29,143 bases of DNA from Clostridiaceae bacterium (GCA_904501755.1 CAJGBV010000020.1:1-29143); one strand, 5' to 3'; counted from the first letter of the stretch, positions 8,006-16,838 are shown. A program made the numbers and translations. Notes: generated from the sequence alone by a model not told the origin.

Positions 8006-8040
8006 AATTATATATTAAATTTGGAGTTGACTTTATCCTT

Positions 8041-8835
8041 ATGGAAAAAGAAATTATAAACGATTCGGAAAACGAGGAAAACGGTGAAAAGCAGATAATA
8101 TGTGGAAGAAATCCTGTATTTGAAGCAATACGCTCAGGAAGAGAAATCGACCGTCTTCTTGTTGCCCACAGTGTTAGCGGCGGCAGTGTAACTGCAATAA
8201 TCGCCAAATGTAAACAGGCGGGTATACTTATTAAAGAGGTTTCCCCTCAAAAGCTTGATTTTCTTTGCGGCGGCGCTAACCATCAGGGTGTAGCGGTTCA
8301 GTTTGCAAGTCAGTCTTATGCCGAGGTTGAGGATATTCTTAAAGCTGCCCAGCAGTCAGGCAGACCGCCTTTCATAATCATTTGCGATGAAATTGAAGAC
8401 CCTCACAATTTAGGCGCTATTATCCGTACTGCTGAATGCTGCGGTGCTCACGGAATAATAATTCCCAAACGCAGAAGCGCTTCTCTTAACGCCACCGTTG
8501 CAAAATCTGCAAGTGGTGCCCTTGAATATATGCCCGTTGCCCGTGTTACAAATATTTCAAATGAAATAGACAAGCTAAAAGAAAAAGGCATCTGGGTTTT
8601 TGGTGCCGATATGGACGGCAAGGACTATACTTATTTTGACTATGATATACCTTGCGCTATTGTTATAGGAAACGAAGGCAAAGGAATCGGTGCACTGGTG
8701 AGAAAAAAATGTGATGAAATCATAAGCCTGCCAATGTACGGCAAAATCAATTCCCTTAACGCTTCCGTTGCCGCAGGTGTACTTATGTACGAAATAGTGC
8801 GTAAAAGAAATCTTAAAAATGGAGGTACTTCGTAA
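8041..8835 (+). CDS. rlmB: SpoU-family 23S rRNA 2'-O-methyltransferase RlmB (TrmH type)
   Basis: A 264-aa knotted methyltransferase of the SPOUT class; members of this group methylate the 2'-OH of a 23S rRNA guanosine. Visible: the L30e-like substrate-binding domain starting at ICGRNPVFEAI (20-30), motif 1 with IEDPHNLGAIIRTAE, motif 2 with IVIGNEGKGI and motif 3 with LPMYGKINSLNASVAAG, the last two building the SAM knot. The GGAG before the ATG is 14 bases away, longer than ideal, but no better in-frame start exists. The stop overlaps the next ATG (TAATG), so the two are translationally coupled. The exact target base cannot be told from the sequence. Confidence 0.88.
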   Translation: MEKEIINDSENEENGEKQIICGRNPVFEAIRSGREIDRLLVAHSVSGGSVTAIIAKCKQAGILIKEVSPQKLDFLCGGANHQGVAVQFASQSYAEVEDILKAAQQSGRPPFIIICDEIEDPHNLGAIIRTAECCGAHGIIIPKRRSASLNATVAKSASGALEYMPVARVTNISNEIDKLKEKGIWVFGADMDGKDYTYFDYDIPCAIVIGNEGKGIGALVRKKCDEIISLPMYGKINSLNASVAAGVLMYEIVRKRNLKNGGTS

Positions 8836-11345
8836 TGGGTCTTTTTTCAAGAAAAAAGAAAGACGATTTGGATATAATTGCCTCCGAAGAGCAAGAGGAC
8901 CTCTATAGCCTTATTAAAAAGCGTAACCAAAACGCACCTAAACCAAATATCCTTACTGCAAACGAAATCGTTGGTAAAAAAACCGACGAAGCCCATAATC
9001 AACCAACCGAAAATCCTTTGGATGCTTTAAGAAAGAAAATGCTTAATCAGCAAAAAGAGGCGGAAAATAAAACCGATAACGAAGATTCCTTCACTCCCGC
9101 CTTCAATGTTGATTCTTCCTTTTTGTCCGAACCCAAAGAAAAAGAGGTTTGTGATGAAACAGTACTGAAAAAAGGCGAAAAAATAACTCTTGTTCCCGAG
9201 GTTAACGAGGAAGCAGAAAAAGAGCCCAGCATACTTGAAAGCTGTCTGCCCTTTATACTTGACGGCAGAGAGGAAGATACTCTTCCCGAAGAAAAACCTC
9301 AATATAAGCTTGAAAGTGTGGAATCCATTTTAGGTATTGAAGAGCCTGAAGAGCAGGAGCCCGAAGAAAACGACGAGAATGAAGCCGAGCCCTTTGAAGA
9401 AACCATTATTTTCAAGGCAATTGAAAAGGCAAATATGCCTGATATTTCAGACATTGACAACAATGAAAAAGGCGTTGCCTCAAATCCTGTTTCCTTTACC
9501 GGAACAATGCCCGTAATACTCAGTGATGAAATAATCGGCAATACCAGAGATGTTGTTATTGCAGAGGAATTCTTCCATAAAAGCGATGCTCACAGCAAGG
9601 AGTTTGACAATATCTCTTTAACACAGGATACCTTCGAGCCTGAGGTTGAATTTGTTTGTCAGGATGACCGAAAGAAAGTTCGTATAACCCTTTTGAAAGC
9701 CCGTAAAAAAGCCTTTCTTTCCTTTATGGGTACACTGCTAAGCACCATTATTCTGTCAATATTTCTCTTACCTGTTTTTTCTGACGCTATGCTCACCTTC
9801 AGCACACTGCTGACTGTTTTTATAAGCATTGCAGTGGCTATAGCACTAATTTCCAATATTGACATATTCATTTCCCTTAAAAGCCTTGCAACTCATCGTA
9901 CAAAGGCAGAGGTTAATCTTGCACTGTCAACAGTCTTTTCATTAGTAGGAATTATAATGTCCTTTGCTTTTCGTATTGCCAGTGAGGTTCCTTACGGTAT
10001 TGCCGCAATGACGGTACTGTCGCTGCTTTTCGGCAGCTACTTCAGACTTAGAAAAAGTCAGTATATGTTCCAGAACTTTATTCAAATTGCCGCCGCAAAG
10101 GATAAATACGCTGTCACTCTTATTGATGATGTACCCACCACCTTTGCTATGGCAAGAAAAGCTGTGGATGGTGATGTACTGATTGCCGCAAAACAGCCTA
10201 CTGCACATATCTGTGACTTTATGAAAAACAGCACCATTGATAAAGATTTTGATGGTAAAGCAAAACTGTTCTTCTACATTTCCCTTTGCTTCTCGGTTTT
10301 TGCCGGTATAACTTTAGGCTTCTATCGCAGTAATTTTATGTCAGGTGTAGTTTCTGCCTGTATTTTTGCAGCGTTGTTTGCCCCCTTTACCACACTTGCC
10401 TGTAACACTTTACCGCTTAGCAGTGCTTCAATGCGCCTTAGACGGCACGGTGCTATGCTTACCGGCATTAAGTCAGCAAGACAAATTGAAGAGGCAAACG
10501 CCTTTGTTCTTGATTGCTGTGAGCTTTTCCCAAAGGGCAGTATAAAACTTGCTGATATGAAAATCCTAAGCGAAAATAATCTTGAAGAAACCATTGCTAT
10601 TGCCTGTGCTATAACAAGCTCTATAAAAAGTCCATTGGCTCCCATCTTCAAAACCATTATGGAAACAAATAAGGAAGTAACAGTTCCTGTTGCCGATTCC
10701 ATTAAATATGAAGAAAGAATGGGTATAACAGGTTGGGTTGGTGACCGACGCATATTTATAGGCAACAGAAATCTTATGCTTGCCCACGAAATACCTGTTC
10801 CCGATGCAGAGGTGGATAAGAAAATACTCAGAGATGGCTACTTCCCTGTTTATCTTGCTTGTGACGGAAAAGCACTCGCACTCATAGTTCTTCGCTATGT
10901 TCCAAGTCCTTCCATTGCAAAGGAGCTTGACAAAATAACCGCAATGGGACTTACTCTGCTTATAAGCAACTGCGACCAGAACATAAGCGAAGAAATGCTT
11001 TGCGATTATTTCGATCTTTATGATGACAGCTTAAAGATTATGAGTGGAAGCGGTGTTCATATGCATAAGAGTGCTGTTAATTACTGTGAAAATATAAGCT
11101 CTGGTGCATCTGTCAAATCAGGTGCTATAGGGCTTTGTGCAGTGCTTTTCTGTGCAAGCAGAGTTAAACACGCGGTTTCTCTGCTTCAGGTTTTACATTA
11201 TATTTCAGTTGTTTTGGGAGTTATACTTTTCGGATATATTATATTTGGAAATACTTCCCTTTATATTTCAGGTCTGCTTGTTGCCGCTTATCAGCTTATC
11301 TGCTTTATCATAAGCACGATAGCATATCTTTTTACAAAACCATAG
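8835..11345 (+). CDS. Degenerate P-type ATPase-like membrane protein (pseudoenzyme)
   Basis: 836 aa. Residues 1-285 are hydrophilic and very acidic (Glu-rich around 169-190), probably disordered and cytoplasmic. Membrane segments follow at about 293-313, 318-343, 362-380, 386-403, 477-496 and 503-525, and a final group at about 763-832. The part 535-660 follows the plan of heavy-metal P-type ATPases: a RLRRHGAMLTG helix, then D560 where the phosphorylated Asp should be, and an N-domain ending in GDRRIFIGNRNLM (636-648). The catalytic signatures are gone: DKTGT reads DCCEL, SEHP reads IKSP, TGDN reads SNCD, GDGxND and the A-domain TGE are absent. It is intact, with GGAGGT 8 bases before ATG, and is coupled to rlmB and metG. 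Most likely a sensor, scaffold or transport relic with no ATP-driven cycle; the function is unknown. Confidence 0.7.
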   Translation: MGLFSRKKKDDLDIIASEEQEDLYSLIKKRNQNAPKPNILTANEIVGKKTDEAHNQPTENPLDALRKKMLNQQKEAENKTDNEDSFTPAFNVDSSFLSEPKEKEVCDETVLKKGEKITLVPEVNEEAEKEPSILESCLPFILDGREEDTLPEEKPQYKLESVESILGIEEPEEQEPEENDENEAEPFEETIIFKAIEKANMPDISDIDNNEKGVASNPVSFTGTMPVILSDEIIGNTRDVVIAEEFFHKSDAHSKEFDNISLTQDTFEPEVEFVCQDDRKKVRITLLKARKKAFLSFMGTLLSTIILSIFLLPVFSDAMLTFSTLLTVFISIAVAIALISNIDIFISLKSLATHRTKAEVNLALSTVFSLVGIIMSFAFRIASEVPYGIAAMTVLSLLFGSYFRLRKSQYMFQNFIQIAAAKDKYAVTLIDDVPTTFAMARKAVDGDVLIAAKQPTAHICDFMKNSTIDKDFDGKAKLFFYISLCFSVFAGITLGFYRSNFMSGVVSACIFAALFAPFTTLACNTLPLSSASMRLRRHGAMLTGIKSARQIEEANAFVLDCCELFPKGSIKLADMKILSENNLEETIAIACAITSSIKSPLAPIFKTIMETNKEVTVPVADSIKYEERMGITGWVGDRRIFIGNRNLMLAHEIPVPDAEVDKKILRDGYFPVYLACDGKALALIVLRYVPSPSIAKELDKITAMGLTLLISNCDQNISEEMLCDYFDLYDDSLKIMSGSGVHMHKSAVNYCENISSGASVKSGAIGLCAVLFCASRVKHAVSLLQVLHYISVVLGVILFGYIIFGNTSLYISGLLVAAYQLICFIISTIAYLFTKP

Positions 11346-11356
11346 GAGTGATATAA

Positions 11357-13285
11357 ATGAGTAAAAAATTCTATATAACAACTGCTATTGCTTATACTTC
11401 CCGAAAACCACATATCGGCAATGCTTATGATATTGTTCTTGCCGATGCAATCGCCCGTCATAAGAAAATGGAAGGCTATGAGGTTTTCCTTATGACAGGA
11501 AGCGATGAGCACGGCCAGAAAATTGAAGAATACGCAAAGGCTAAGGGAATTGAGCCCAAGGCTTATGTTGATGACATTTCTTCTCAGATAAAGGCAGTTT
11601 GGGACAGTCTTGATACAGAGTATGATAAATTCATCCGTACCACCGATGCTGACCACGAGGCAACAGTAAAAAAGATTTTTAAAAAGCTTTATGAACAGGG
11701 CGATATTTATAAAGGCTCTTATGAGGGCAAATACTGTGTTCCCTGTGAGTCCTTCTTCACCGCTTCTCAGCTTGTAGACGGTAAATGTCCCGACTGCGGC
11801 AGAGAGGTTATTGACTCCAAAGAGGAAGCTTATTTCTTAAAGCTTTCAAAATATGCCGACCGTCTTGTAAAGTACTATGACGAAAATCCCGATTTCTTCT
11901 TGCCTGCCGCAAGAAAAGCAGAAATGGTAAACAACTTTATAAAGCCGGGGCTTACCGACCTTTGTGTTTCCCGTTCCTCTTTTAAATGGGGTGTACCTGT
12001 AGACTTTGACGATAAACACGTTATTTATGTATGGATTGACGCTCTTTCTAACTATATTACAGGAATAGGTTATGATACAGAAAACCCCACTGAACAGTAC
12101 AAACAACTGTGGCCTGCTGATTTACATGTTATCGGTAAGGATATAGTTCGCTTCCATACTATTTATTGGCCTATTATCCTTATGGCTCTTGGTGAGCCTC
12201 TGCCCAAACAGGTTTTAGGTCATCCTTGGGTACTCTTCGGCGAAGATAAAATGAGTAAGTCTAAGGGTAATGTTATTTATGCCGATGAATTAGCTGCACG
12301 TTTCGGCAGTGATGCTGTAAGGTATTATCTTTTAAGCGAAGTTCCCTTTGCACAGGACGGAAATATCACCTATGAAGCCTTTATAAACAAGTTCAATACC
12401 GACCTTGCAAACACTCTTGGAAACCTTGTTAACCGAAGCATTGCTATGACAAACAAATACTTTGACGGCAAGGTAACAAATAGCGGCGAAAAAGACGCAC
12501 TGGACGATGAGCTTTATGCTTTTGCAGATGAAACTATGCAGAAATTCAATTCACAAATGGATTCATATCACACCGCAGATGCTTGTGAAACCCTTATGGA
12601 TTTAGCAAGAAGATGCAATAAGTATATTGACGAAACAATGCCTTGGGCACTTGCTAAGGATGAAGATAAAAAATCCCGTCTTGAAGCAGTTATGTTTAAT
12701 CTGCTGGAGAACATCAGACTTTTATCTGTTCTTCTGACCCCCATTATGCCTAAGTGCGCACAGGAAATAAGAAACCAGATTTGCTGTGATAATATCGAAA
12801 TGAAAACAAACGCTGTAAATAGCTTTGCAGTTGGAACTCCATCTCCCCTTTTCTCCCGTCTTGATACCGATAAGGTTCTTGAGGAATTAGCCAAGGAAAT
12901 GGAAGAAAAAATGAAGGCAGCTAAGAAAGAAAATGAAGCCGTAAATGCCGTTACCCTTGCTCAAATCGGCATTGAGGACTTTATGAAGGTAGAGCTTAAA
13001 ACCGCTAAAATTATGGAATGTGAGCCTGTTAAAAAAGCTAAAAAGCTTTTAAAGCTCACTCTTGATGACGGCAGCGGCACTCCCCGTACAGTTGCAAGCG
13101 GTATTGCTAAATATTACACTCCTGAGGAACTTATCGGTCATACCGTAATCCTTGTATCCAATTTAAAGCCTGCCGTACTTTGCGGTGTTGAGTCACAGGG
13201 TATGATATTAGCTGCCGATATTGATGAAGAAAATGTTAAAGTTATTTTTGCAGATGATATTCCTGCCGGCAGTAAAATAAGATGA
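11357..13285 (+). CDS. metG: Methionyl-tRNA synthetase
   Basis: A class I aminoacyl-tRNA synthetase that charges tRNA-Met. The 642-aa length is that of the form with a C-terminal tRNA-binding domain. The HIGH-type motif is PHIG (18-21); the zinc knuckle has C127, C130, C144 and C147; KMSKS is at 298-302; the anticodon-binding helical domain follows, then an EMAP-II/Trbp111-like domain (about 540-642). AGGAG overlaps the stop of the preceding gene, 11 bp ahead of the ATG. Its stop overlaps the tatD start (ATGA), a common arrangement in Firmicutes. Confidence 0.98.
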   Translation: MSKKFYITTAIAYTSRKPHIGNAYDIVLADAIARHKKMEGYEVFLMTGSDEHGQKIEEYAKAKGIEPKAYVDDISSQIKAVWDSLDTEYDKFIRTTDADHEATVKKIFKKLYEQGDIYKGSYEGKYCVPCESFFTASQLVDGKCPDCGREVIDSKEEAYFLKLSKYADRLVKYYDENPDFFLPAARKAEMVNNFIKPGLTDLCVSRSSFKWGVPVDFDDKHVIYVWIDALSNYITGIGYDTENPTEQYKQLWPADLHVIGKDIVRFHTIYWPIILMALGEPLPKQVLGHPWVLFGEDKMSKSKGNVIYADELAARFGSDAVRYYLLSEVPFAQDGNITYEAFINKFNTDLANTLGNLVNRSIAMTNKYFDGKVTNSGEKDALDDELYAFADETMQKFNSQMDSYHTADACETLMDLARRCNKYIDETMPWALAKDEDKKSRLEAVMFNLLENIRLLSVLLTPIMPKCAQEIRNQICCDNIEMKTNAVNSFAVGTPSPLFSRLDTDKVLEELAKEMEEKMKAAKKENEAVNAVTLAQIGIEDFMKVELKTAKIMECEPVKKAKKLLKLTLDDGSGTPRTVASGIAKYYTPEELIGHTVILVSNLKPAVLCGVESQGMILAADIDEENVKVIFADDIPAGSKIR

Positions 13286-14034
13286 TTTTTGATACACATT
13301 CTCATTACACTGATGAGCAGTTTTCTGACAGAGAAGAACTGCTCATCAAGTTAAACAAACAAAAAAACATTAGTGAAATAATCACCTGTGGTACCGATAT
13401 TCCCTCTTCAAAGGAATGTATTGCTCTTGCCAACAAATTCCCCTTTGTTTATGCCGCTATAGGTTTTCATCCTGAGGAACTGACAAGAATTGATACCGAC
13501 ATTCCTGCTCTAAGACAACTTATGTGTGATAAAGTTGTGGCTATCGGCGAAATCGGTCTTGATTATTACTGGAATAAAGAAAATAAAGAAAAGCAAAAGG
13601 ACGGCTTTATTTCTCAGCTTAACTTAGCCAAAGAGCTTAATCTTCCTGTTATAGTTCATGACAGAGAAGCTCATGGTGACACTCTCAGTATACTAAAAGA
13701 ATATAAACCCAAAGGTGTTCTTCACTGTTTTTCAGGCAGTGTAGAAATGGCACAGGAAATAATAAATCTTGGTATGTATATCGGTGTGGGCGGTGTTATA
13801 ACATTTAAAAATGCTAAAAATTTGCCGGAAGTTATAAAAGCTGTTCCTATAGATAAAATTCTTCTTGAAACCGATGCTCCTTACCTTGCGCCCGAACCAT
13901 TTAGAGGTAAGCGAAATGATTCATCCCTTATTCTCTATATAGCCGAAAAAATTGGCGATATAAAAGGAATAAGCAAGGAAGAGGTTATTAAAATTACAAG
14001 AGAAAATGCTTACCGTTTGTTTTTTGAAAAATAA
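13282..14034 (+). CDS. tatD: TatD-family metal-dependent DNase
   Basis: A 250-aa TIM-barrel hydrolase of the TatD/YcfH group with 3'-5' exonuclease activity on DNA in studied members. Metal-site residues are H6 and H8 (DTHSH), E90 (GEIGLDYYW), H126 (VIVHDREA), H148 (VLHCFSGS) and D198 (LETDAPYLAPEP). The first motif reads HSHYTDEQF; the common form is HCHLD. It overlaps metG by four bases, so translation is coupled. It is the last large gene of the rlmB-metG unit; a hairpin starts seven bases past its stop. Confidence 0.94.
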   Translation: MIFDTHSHYTDEQFSDREELLIKLNKQKNISEIITCGTDIPSSKECIALANKFPFVYAAIGFHPEELTRIDTDIPALRQLMCDKVVAIGEIGLDYYWNKENKEKQKDGFISQLNLAKELNLPVIVHDREAHGDTLSILKEYKPKGVLHCFSGSVEMAQEIINLGMYIGVGGVITFKNAKNLPEVIKAVPIDKILLETDAPYLAPEPFRGKRNDSSLILYIAEKIGDIKGISKEEVIKITRENAYRLFFEK

Positions 14035-14040
14035 AAGAAT

Positions 14041-14088
14041 ATCACCCTGCTTTTTGTAAACACTATTTACGAAAGCGGGGTGATTTTT
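14041..14088 (+). terminator. Hairpin after tatD overlapping the ribosome site of the QNK microprotein
   Basis: ATCACCCTGCTTT (14041-14053) pairs with AAAGCGGGGTGAT (14072-14084) over 13 positions (one G-U), and GTAAA/TTTAC extends the stem inside the loop; five T follow. It should terminate the metG-tatD transcript. The 3' arm holds GGGGTGA, which lies 5 bases before the GTG at 14089. The loop word AACACTATTTA matches that of the hairpin at 4806-4847 in 10 of 11 positions. Confidence 0.75.
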
Positions 14089-14199
14089 GTGAACGATAAG
14101 AATAAGCAGTATGATAACAATCAGAACAAAAAGGACCAGAACAAAAACAATCAGAATAAGAACGACCAAAACAAGAAAGATAACAACCATAAAAACTAA
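14089..14199 (+). CDS. 36-aa Asn/Lys/Gln-rich pentapeptide-repeat microprotein
   Basis: GTG start, TAA stop at 14197-14199. The product has 14 Asn, 9 Lys, 5 Asp and 5 Gln out of 36 and no hydrophobic residue after Met apart from one Tyr. Gln recurs every five residues (7, 12, 17, 22, 27), giving four tandem QNK(K/N)(D/N) units at 12-31. It is therefore a fully hydrophilic, basic, unfolded peptide. GGGGTGA, a good complement to the 16S tail, is 5 bases upstream, and a clean bidirectional terminator follows. I do not know a named family; a spore or envelope-associated small protein is possible but unproved. The regular composition argues for selection, though a short repeat could also expand by chance. 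Confidence 0.55.
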   Translation: MNDKNKQYDNNQNKKDQNKNNQNKNDQNKKDNNHKN

Positions 14200-14210
14200 T
14201 TGACCATATA

Positions 14211-14252
14211 AAAACGGATACAAAGTTTTTGATTTGCTTTGTATCCGTTTTT
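14211..14252. terminator. Bidirectional terminator between the microprotein and yitT
   Basis: AAAACGGATACAAAG (14211-14225) is the exact complement of CTTTGTATCCGTTTT (14237-14251), with an 11-base loop and T-runs on both strands. It separates converging transcripts. Confidence 0.92.
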
Positions 14253-15104
14253 TCATTCCTTAAAGCCTGTGCCGAGAATTTCTCCCGCCTCACATACAAC
14301 TATAAAAGCATTTTGGTCTGCACTTTTTACAAGGGTGTGTATAAGTGCTACCTCTTGCCGTCTGACAGCGCACATTAAAATTTCTTTTTCTTTATCGGTG
14401 TATGCACCATTTGCCTTTAGCTTTGTTACTCCACGGCTGACTTCATTTAAAATTCTGTCACATATAGGCTTTGCATTATCTGTTATAATATAAACCAACT
14501 TACCTCTGTCAGCACCATACAGCACACGGTCAAGAACAACCGAGGTAATAAACATTGATACCCCTGAATATAATGCCCCTGAAAAGTCCCGATAACAAAG
14601 TGCCGAAACCGCCACCACTACCGCATCTCCTACAAGTATAACTCTGCCTATAGAAATATGTGGATATTTAGAATTAACAAATTTACCTATTATATCCACT
14701 CCGCCTGTGGTAGCACCGCGTAAAATTATAATACCAAGTCCTAAACCTATGAGTATTCCGCCAAAAAGTGCGCAAAGAATTATATCGCCATCAAAAGCTA
14801 TAATATATTTTTCGCTTATATCAAGCAGCAGCGAAACCATAACAGTAACAACTGCCGTCCTTGCTATAAAATGAACTCCAAACTTTTTTAAAGAAACTAT
14901 TATAAGAGGAATATTTAGGATAAGCATAGTCATTCCCGTAGGAACTTGCAGCAAAAAATTTAAAATTAAAGCGATTCCCGTAAAGCCACCCGGACTTATG
15001 TGAGCAGGGGCAATAAACATAGGAATCGCTATAGCATAAATAATAGAACCAACAATATAATAAATAAAATCTATTGCAAGTTTTTTTACAGAATTCTTTT
15101 TCAT
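14253..15104 (-). CDS. YitT-family membrane protein (DUF2179 tail)
   Basis: A multi-spanning membrane protein of the YitT family, 283 aa from ATG 15104. About five to six hydrophobic segments fill the first two thirds; the family word APAHISPGGFTGIA lies at about 32-45 and RGATTGGVDIIGK near 131-143. The C-terminal 80 residues form the soluble DUF2179 domain with TKLKANGAYTDKEKEIL. The function of the family is unknown. A longer frame from 15146 would overlap mrnC by 28 bases; the ATG at 15104 has CAGGTG 8 bases upstream and leaves a 14-bp gap, so I chose it. It is the last gene of the rplU-obg unit. Confidence 0.88.
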   Translation of the reverse strand: MKKNSVKKLAIDFIYYIVGSIIYAIAIPMFIAPAHISPGGFTGIALILNFLLQVPTGMTMLILNIPLIIVSLKKFGVHFIARTAVVTVMVSLLLDISEKYIIAFDGDIILCALFGGILIGLGLGIIILRGATTGGVDIIGKFVNSKYPHISIGRVILVGDAVVVAVSALCYRDFSGALYSGVSMFITSVVLDRVLYGADRGKLVYIITDNAKPICDRILNEVSRGVTKLKANGAYTDKEKEILMCAVRRQEVALIHTLVKSADQNAFIVVCEAGEILGTGFKE

Positions 15105-15118
15105 TAAGCAACACCTGA

Positions 15119-15514
15119 TTATATTGTTGCCGAAAAATCCTCCCATATTAAAGTAAAAAGCTCATTAACGCGGTTTTCTTCTCCAATAAGATGAAGATAC
15201 CCAAAAAGAGTTTCAACACCTGTAGCAATATGATAATCACCGCCACTGGCATTTTTAGGTGTTCTGCCTGTATGAAAATTTCTTCCTCTTTTAAAAATGG
15301 CAATTTCATCTTCGGTAAGAATGTCTTTGATAATTTCAAAAGCTCTTACCTGACCGGTGGCGCTGACAAAGCGCACGGAGGCAGAGTGAAGCTCACCTGA
15401 CGGACGATTTATTTCCGCCAGTCTTTCACGGACAAGAAGTCCAAATACCGCATCGCCTACAAAGGACAGCGTTGAAGGACTAAGCAATTTCACCTTAGCT
15501 TTATCATAATACAT
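15119..15514 (-). CDS. mrnC: Mini-ribonuclease III
   Basis: A dimeric RNase III catalytic domain without the dsRNA-binding domain; in Bacillus it trims the ends of 23S rRNA. 131 aa from ATG 15514. The first catalytic stretch is LSFVGDAVFGLLVR; the second half has KRGRN, PKNASGGDYHIATGVETLFGYLHL, which carries the other acidic metal ligand. The start overlaps the last codons of obg by 11 bases and has no clear ribosome site, indicating coupling; a longer frame opens with TTG at 15526. Confidence 0.93.
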   Translation of the reverse strand: MYYDKAKVKLLSPSTLSFVGDAVFGLLVRERLAEINRPSGELHSASVRFVSATGQVRAFEIIKDILTEDEIAIFKRGRNFHTGRTPKNASGGDYHIATGVETLFGYLHLIGEENRVNELFTLIWEDFSATI

Positions 15515-16781
15515 ACTCAAATTCAAAATCGTTAACGTGAACGATATCGCCTTCCTGAACTCCTGCCTTTACAAGAGCCTTAATTATACCGCTTGAACGA
15601 AGAACCCTCTCAAAATACTGAAGAGATTCATAGTCATCAGGGTCAACAGTATTCATAATTCTTTCAATCCAATCGCAGTTTTCAACAAAGTATTCACCAT
15701 TATCCTTACGAACAGTAAAGGTGCGAAGTTCCTTTTTAACAAGATTAGTTTCAAAAGCTTCAATCTCTGTTTCATAGCGTTTCATAGGCGGAAGAGTTGC
15801 AAGAACAGCGGCAATATGATTAATAAGCTCACCTGTTCCCTCTTTAATAGGCGCCATTATCGGGAAGAAATCATAACCCAAATCATTAAAGTGCTTTGCA
15901 ATTTTTTCCACAGTTTCGTCATCGGTAAGGTCACACTTGTTACCTACTACTATTTGAGGACGCTGACTCAGTTCTTCACTGAACACTTTAAGTTCTTTAT
16001 TGATTTTCTCGAAATCTTCAATAGGATCTCTGCCCTCACTGCCTGCAATATCAATAACATGAACTAAAAGACGGCATCTCTCAACATGGCGTAAAAATTC
16101 ATGGCCAAGACCTACGCCCTCGCCTGCACCCTCAATAAGACCGGGTATATCCGCCATAACAAAGGAGCTTCCTTCACCCATTCTAACAACACCCAATACG
16201 GGAGTAAGGGTGGTAAAATGGTAGTTTGCTATTTTCGGCTTTGCCTCGCTTACAACAGAAACAAGGGTGGATTTACCAACATTAGGAAAACCAATAAGTC
16301 CTACATCGGCAAGAAGCTTTAATTCAAGGGTTACATCAAGCTCATCCCCCGGAGCACCGGGTTTAGCAAAACGCGGAACCTGTCGTGTAGAATGAGCAAA
16401 ATGCTGATTTCCCCATCCGCCATTACCGCCTCTTGCAATAATAACCTCATTATCTCCCGATATATCGGCAATTATTTTTCCGCTTTCTGTATCCTTAATA
16501 AGAGTACCCCTTGGTACATTTATAACAAGGTCATCTGCAGATTTACCTGTGCAACGGGAAGCCTTGCCGTTTTCACCATTATCGGCACAGTATTTTCTTT
16601 TATATCTGAAGTCTGCAAGTGTGGACAGATTATCATCAGCTTTAAAAATAATATTTCCACCTCTGCCGCCGTCCCCGCCATCAGGTCCACCTGCAGCTAC
16701 ATATTTTTCTCTGTGAAAGGAAACACAGCCGTTACCGCCGTTTCCTGCTTTAAGATGAATTTTTGCTACATCAATAAACAT
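15504..16781 (-). CDS. obg: GTPase Obg
   Basis: An essential late-stage 50S assembly GTPase linked to stress and sporulation control. 425 aa with three parts: the glycine-rich Obg fold (1-158; GGNGCVSFHREKYV, GGPDGGDGGRGG), the G domain with G1 GFPNVGKS (164-171), G3 DIPGLIEGA (211-219) and G4 NKCD (281-284), and the C-terminal OCT domain (about 345-425). The OCT domain marks the Firmicutes type. It stands 57 bp behind rpmA in the ribosomal unit, separated by a terminator-like hairpin that could lower its dose relative to L27. Confidence 0.98.
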   Translation of the reverse strand: MFIDVAKIHLKAGNGGNGCVSFHREKYVAAGGPDGGDGGRGGNIIFKADDNLSTLADFRYKRKYCADNGENGKASRCTGKSADDLVINVPRGTLIKDTESGKIIADISGDNEVIIARGGNGGWGNQHFAHSTRQVPRFAKPGAPGDELDVTLELKLLADVGLIGFPNVGKSTLVSVVSEAKPKIANYHFTTLTPVLGVVRMGEGSSFVMADIPGLIEGAGEGVGLGHEFLRHVERCRLLVHVIDIAGSEGRDPIEDFEKINKELKVFSEELSQRPQIVVGNKCDLTDDETVEKIAKHFNDLGYDFFPIMAPIKEGTGELINHIAAVLATLPPMKRYETEIEAFETNLVKKELRTFTVRKDNGEYFVENCDWIERIMNTVDPDDYESLQYFERVLRSSGIIKALVKAGVQEGDIVHVNDFEFEYVL

Positions 16782-16799
16782 AAAAAATCAACCTTTTAA

Positions 16800-16829
16800 A
16801 ATAAAAAGGCTCAGGAATCCACCTGAGCC
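16800..16829 (-). terminator. Internal terminator between rpmA and obg
   Basis: Read on the minus strand: GGCTCAGG (16829-16822), a 6-base loop, CCTGAGCC (16815-16808), then TTTTTATTTT. It is a complete intrinsic terminator in the middle of the unit, suited to letting only part of the ribosomal-protein transcripts reach obg, mrnC and yitT. Confidence 0.85.
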
Positions 16830-16838
16830 CATTAATAA

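Noticed and set aside
10322..10765. 147-codon antisense frame within the P-type ATPase-like gene
   Set aside because: Shadow of the long sense frame; no domain features and no independent signals.
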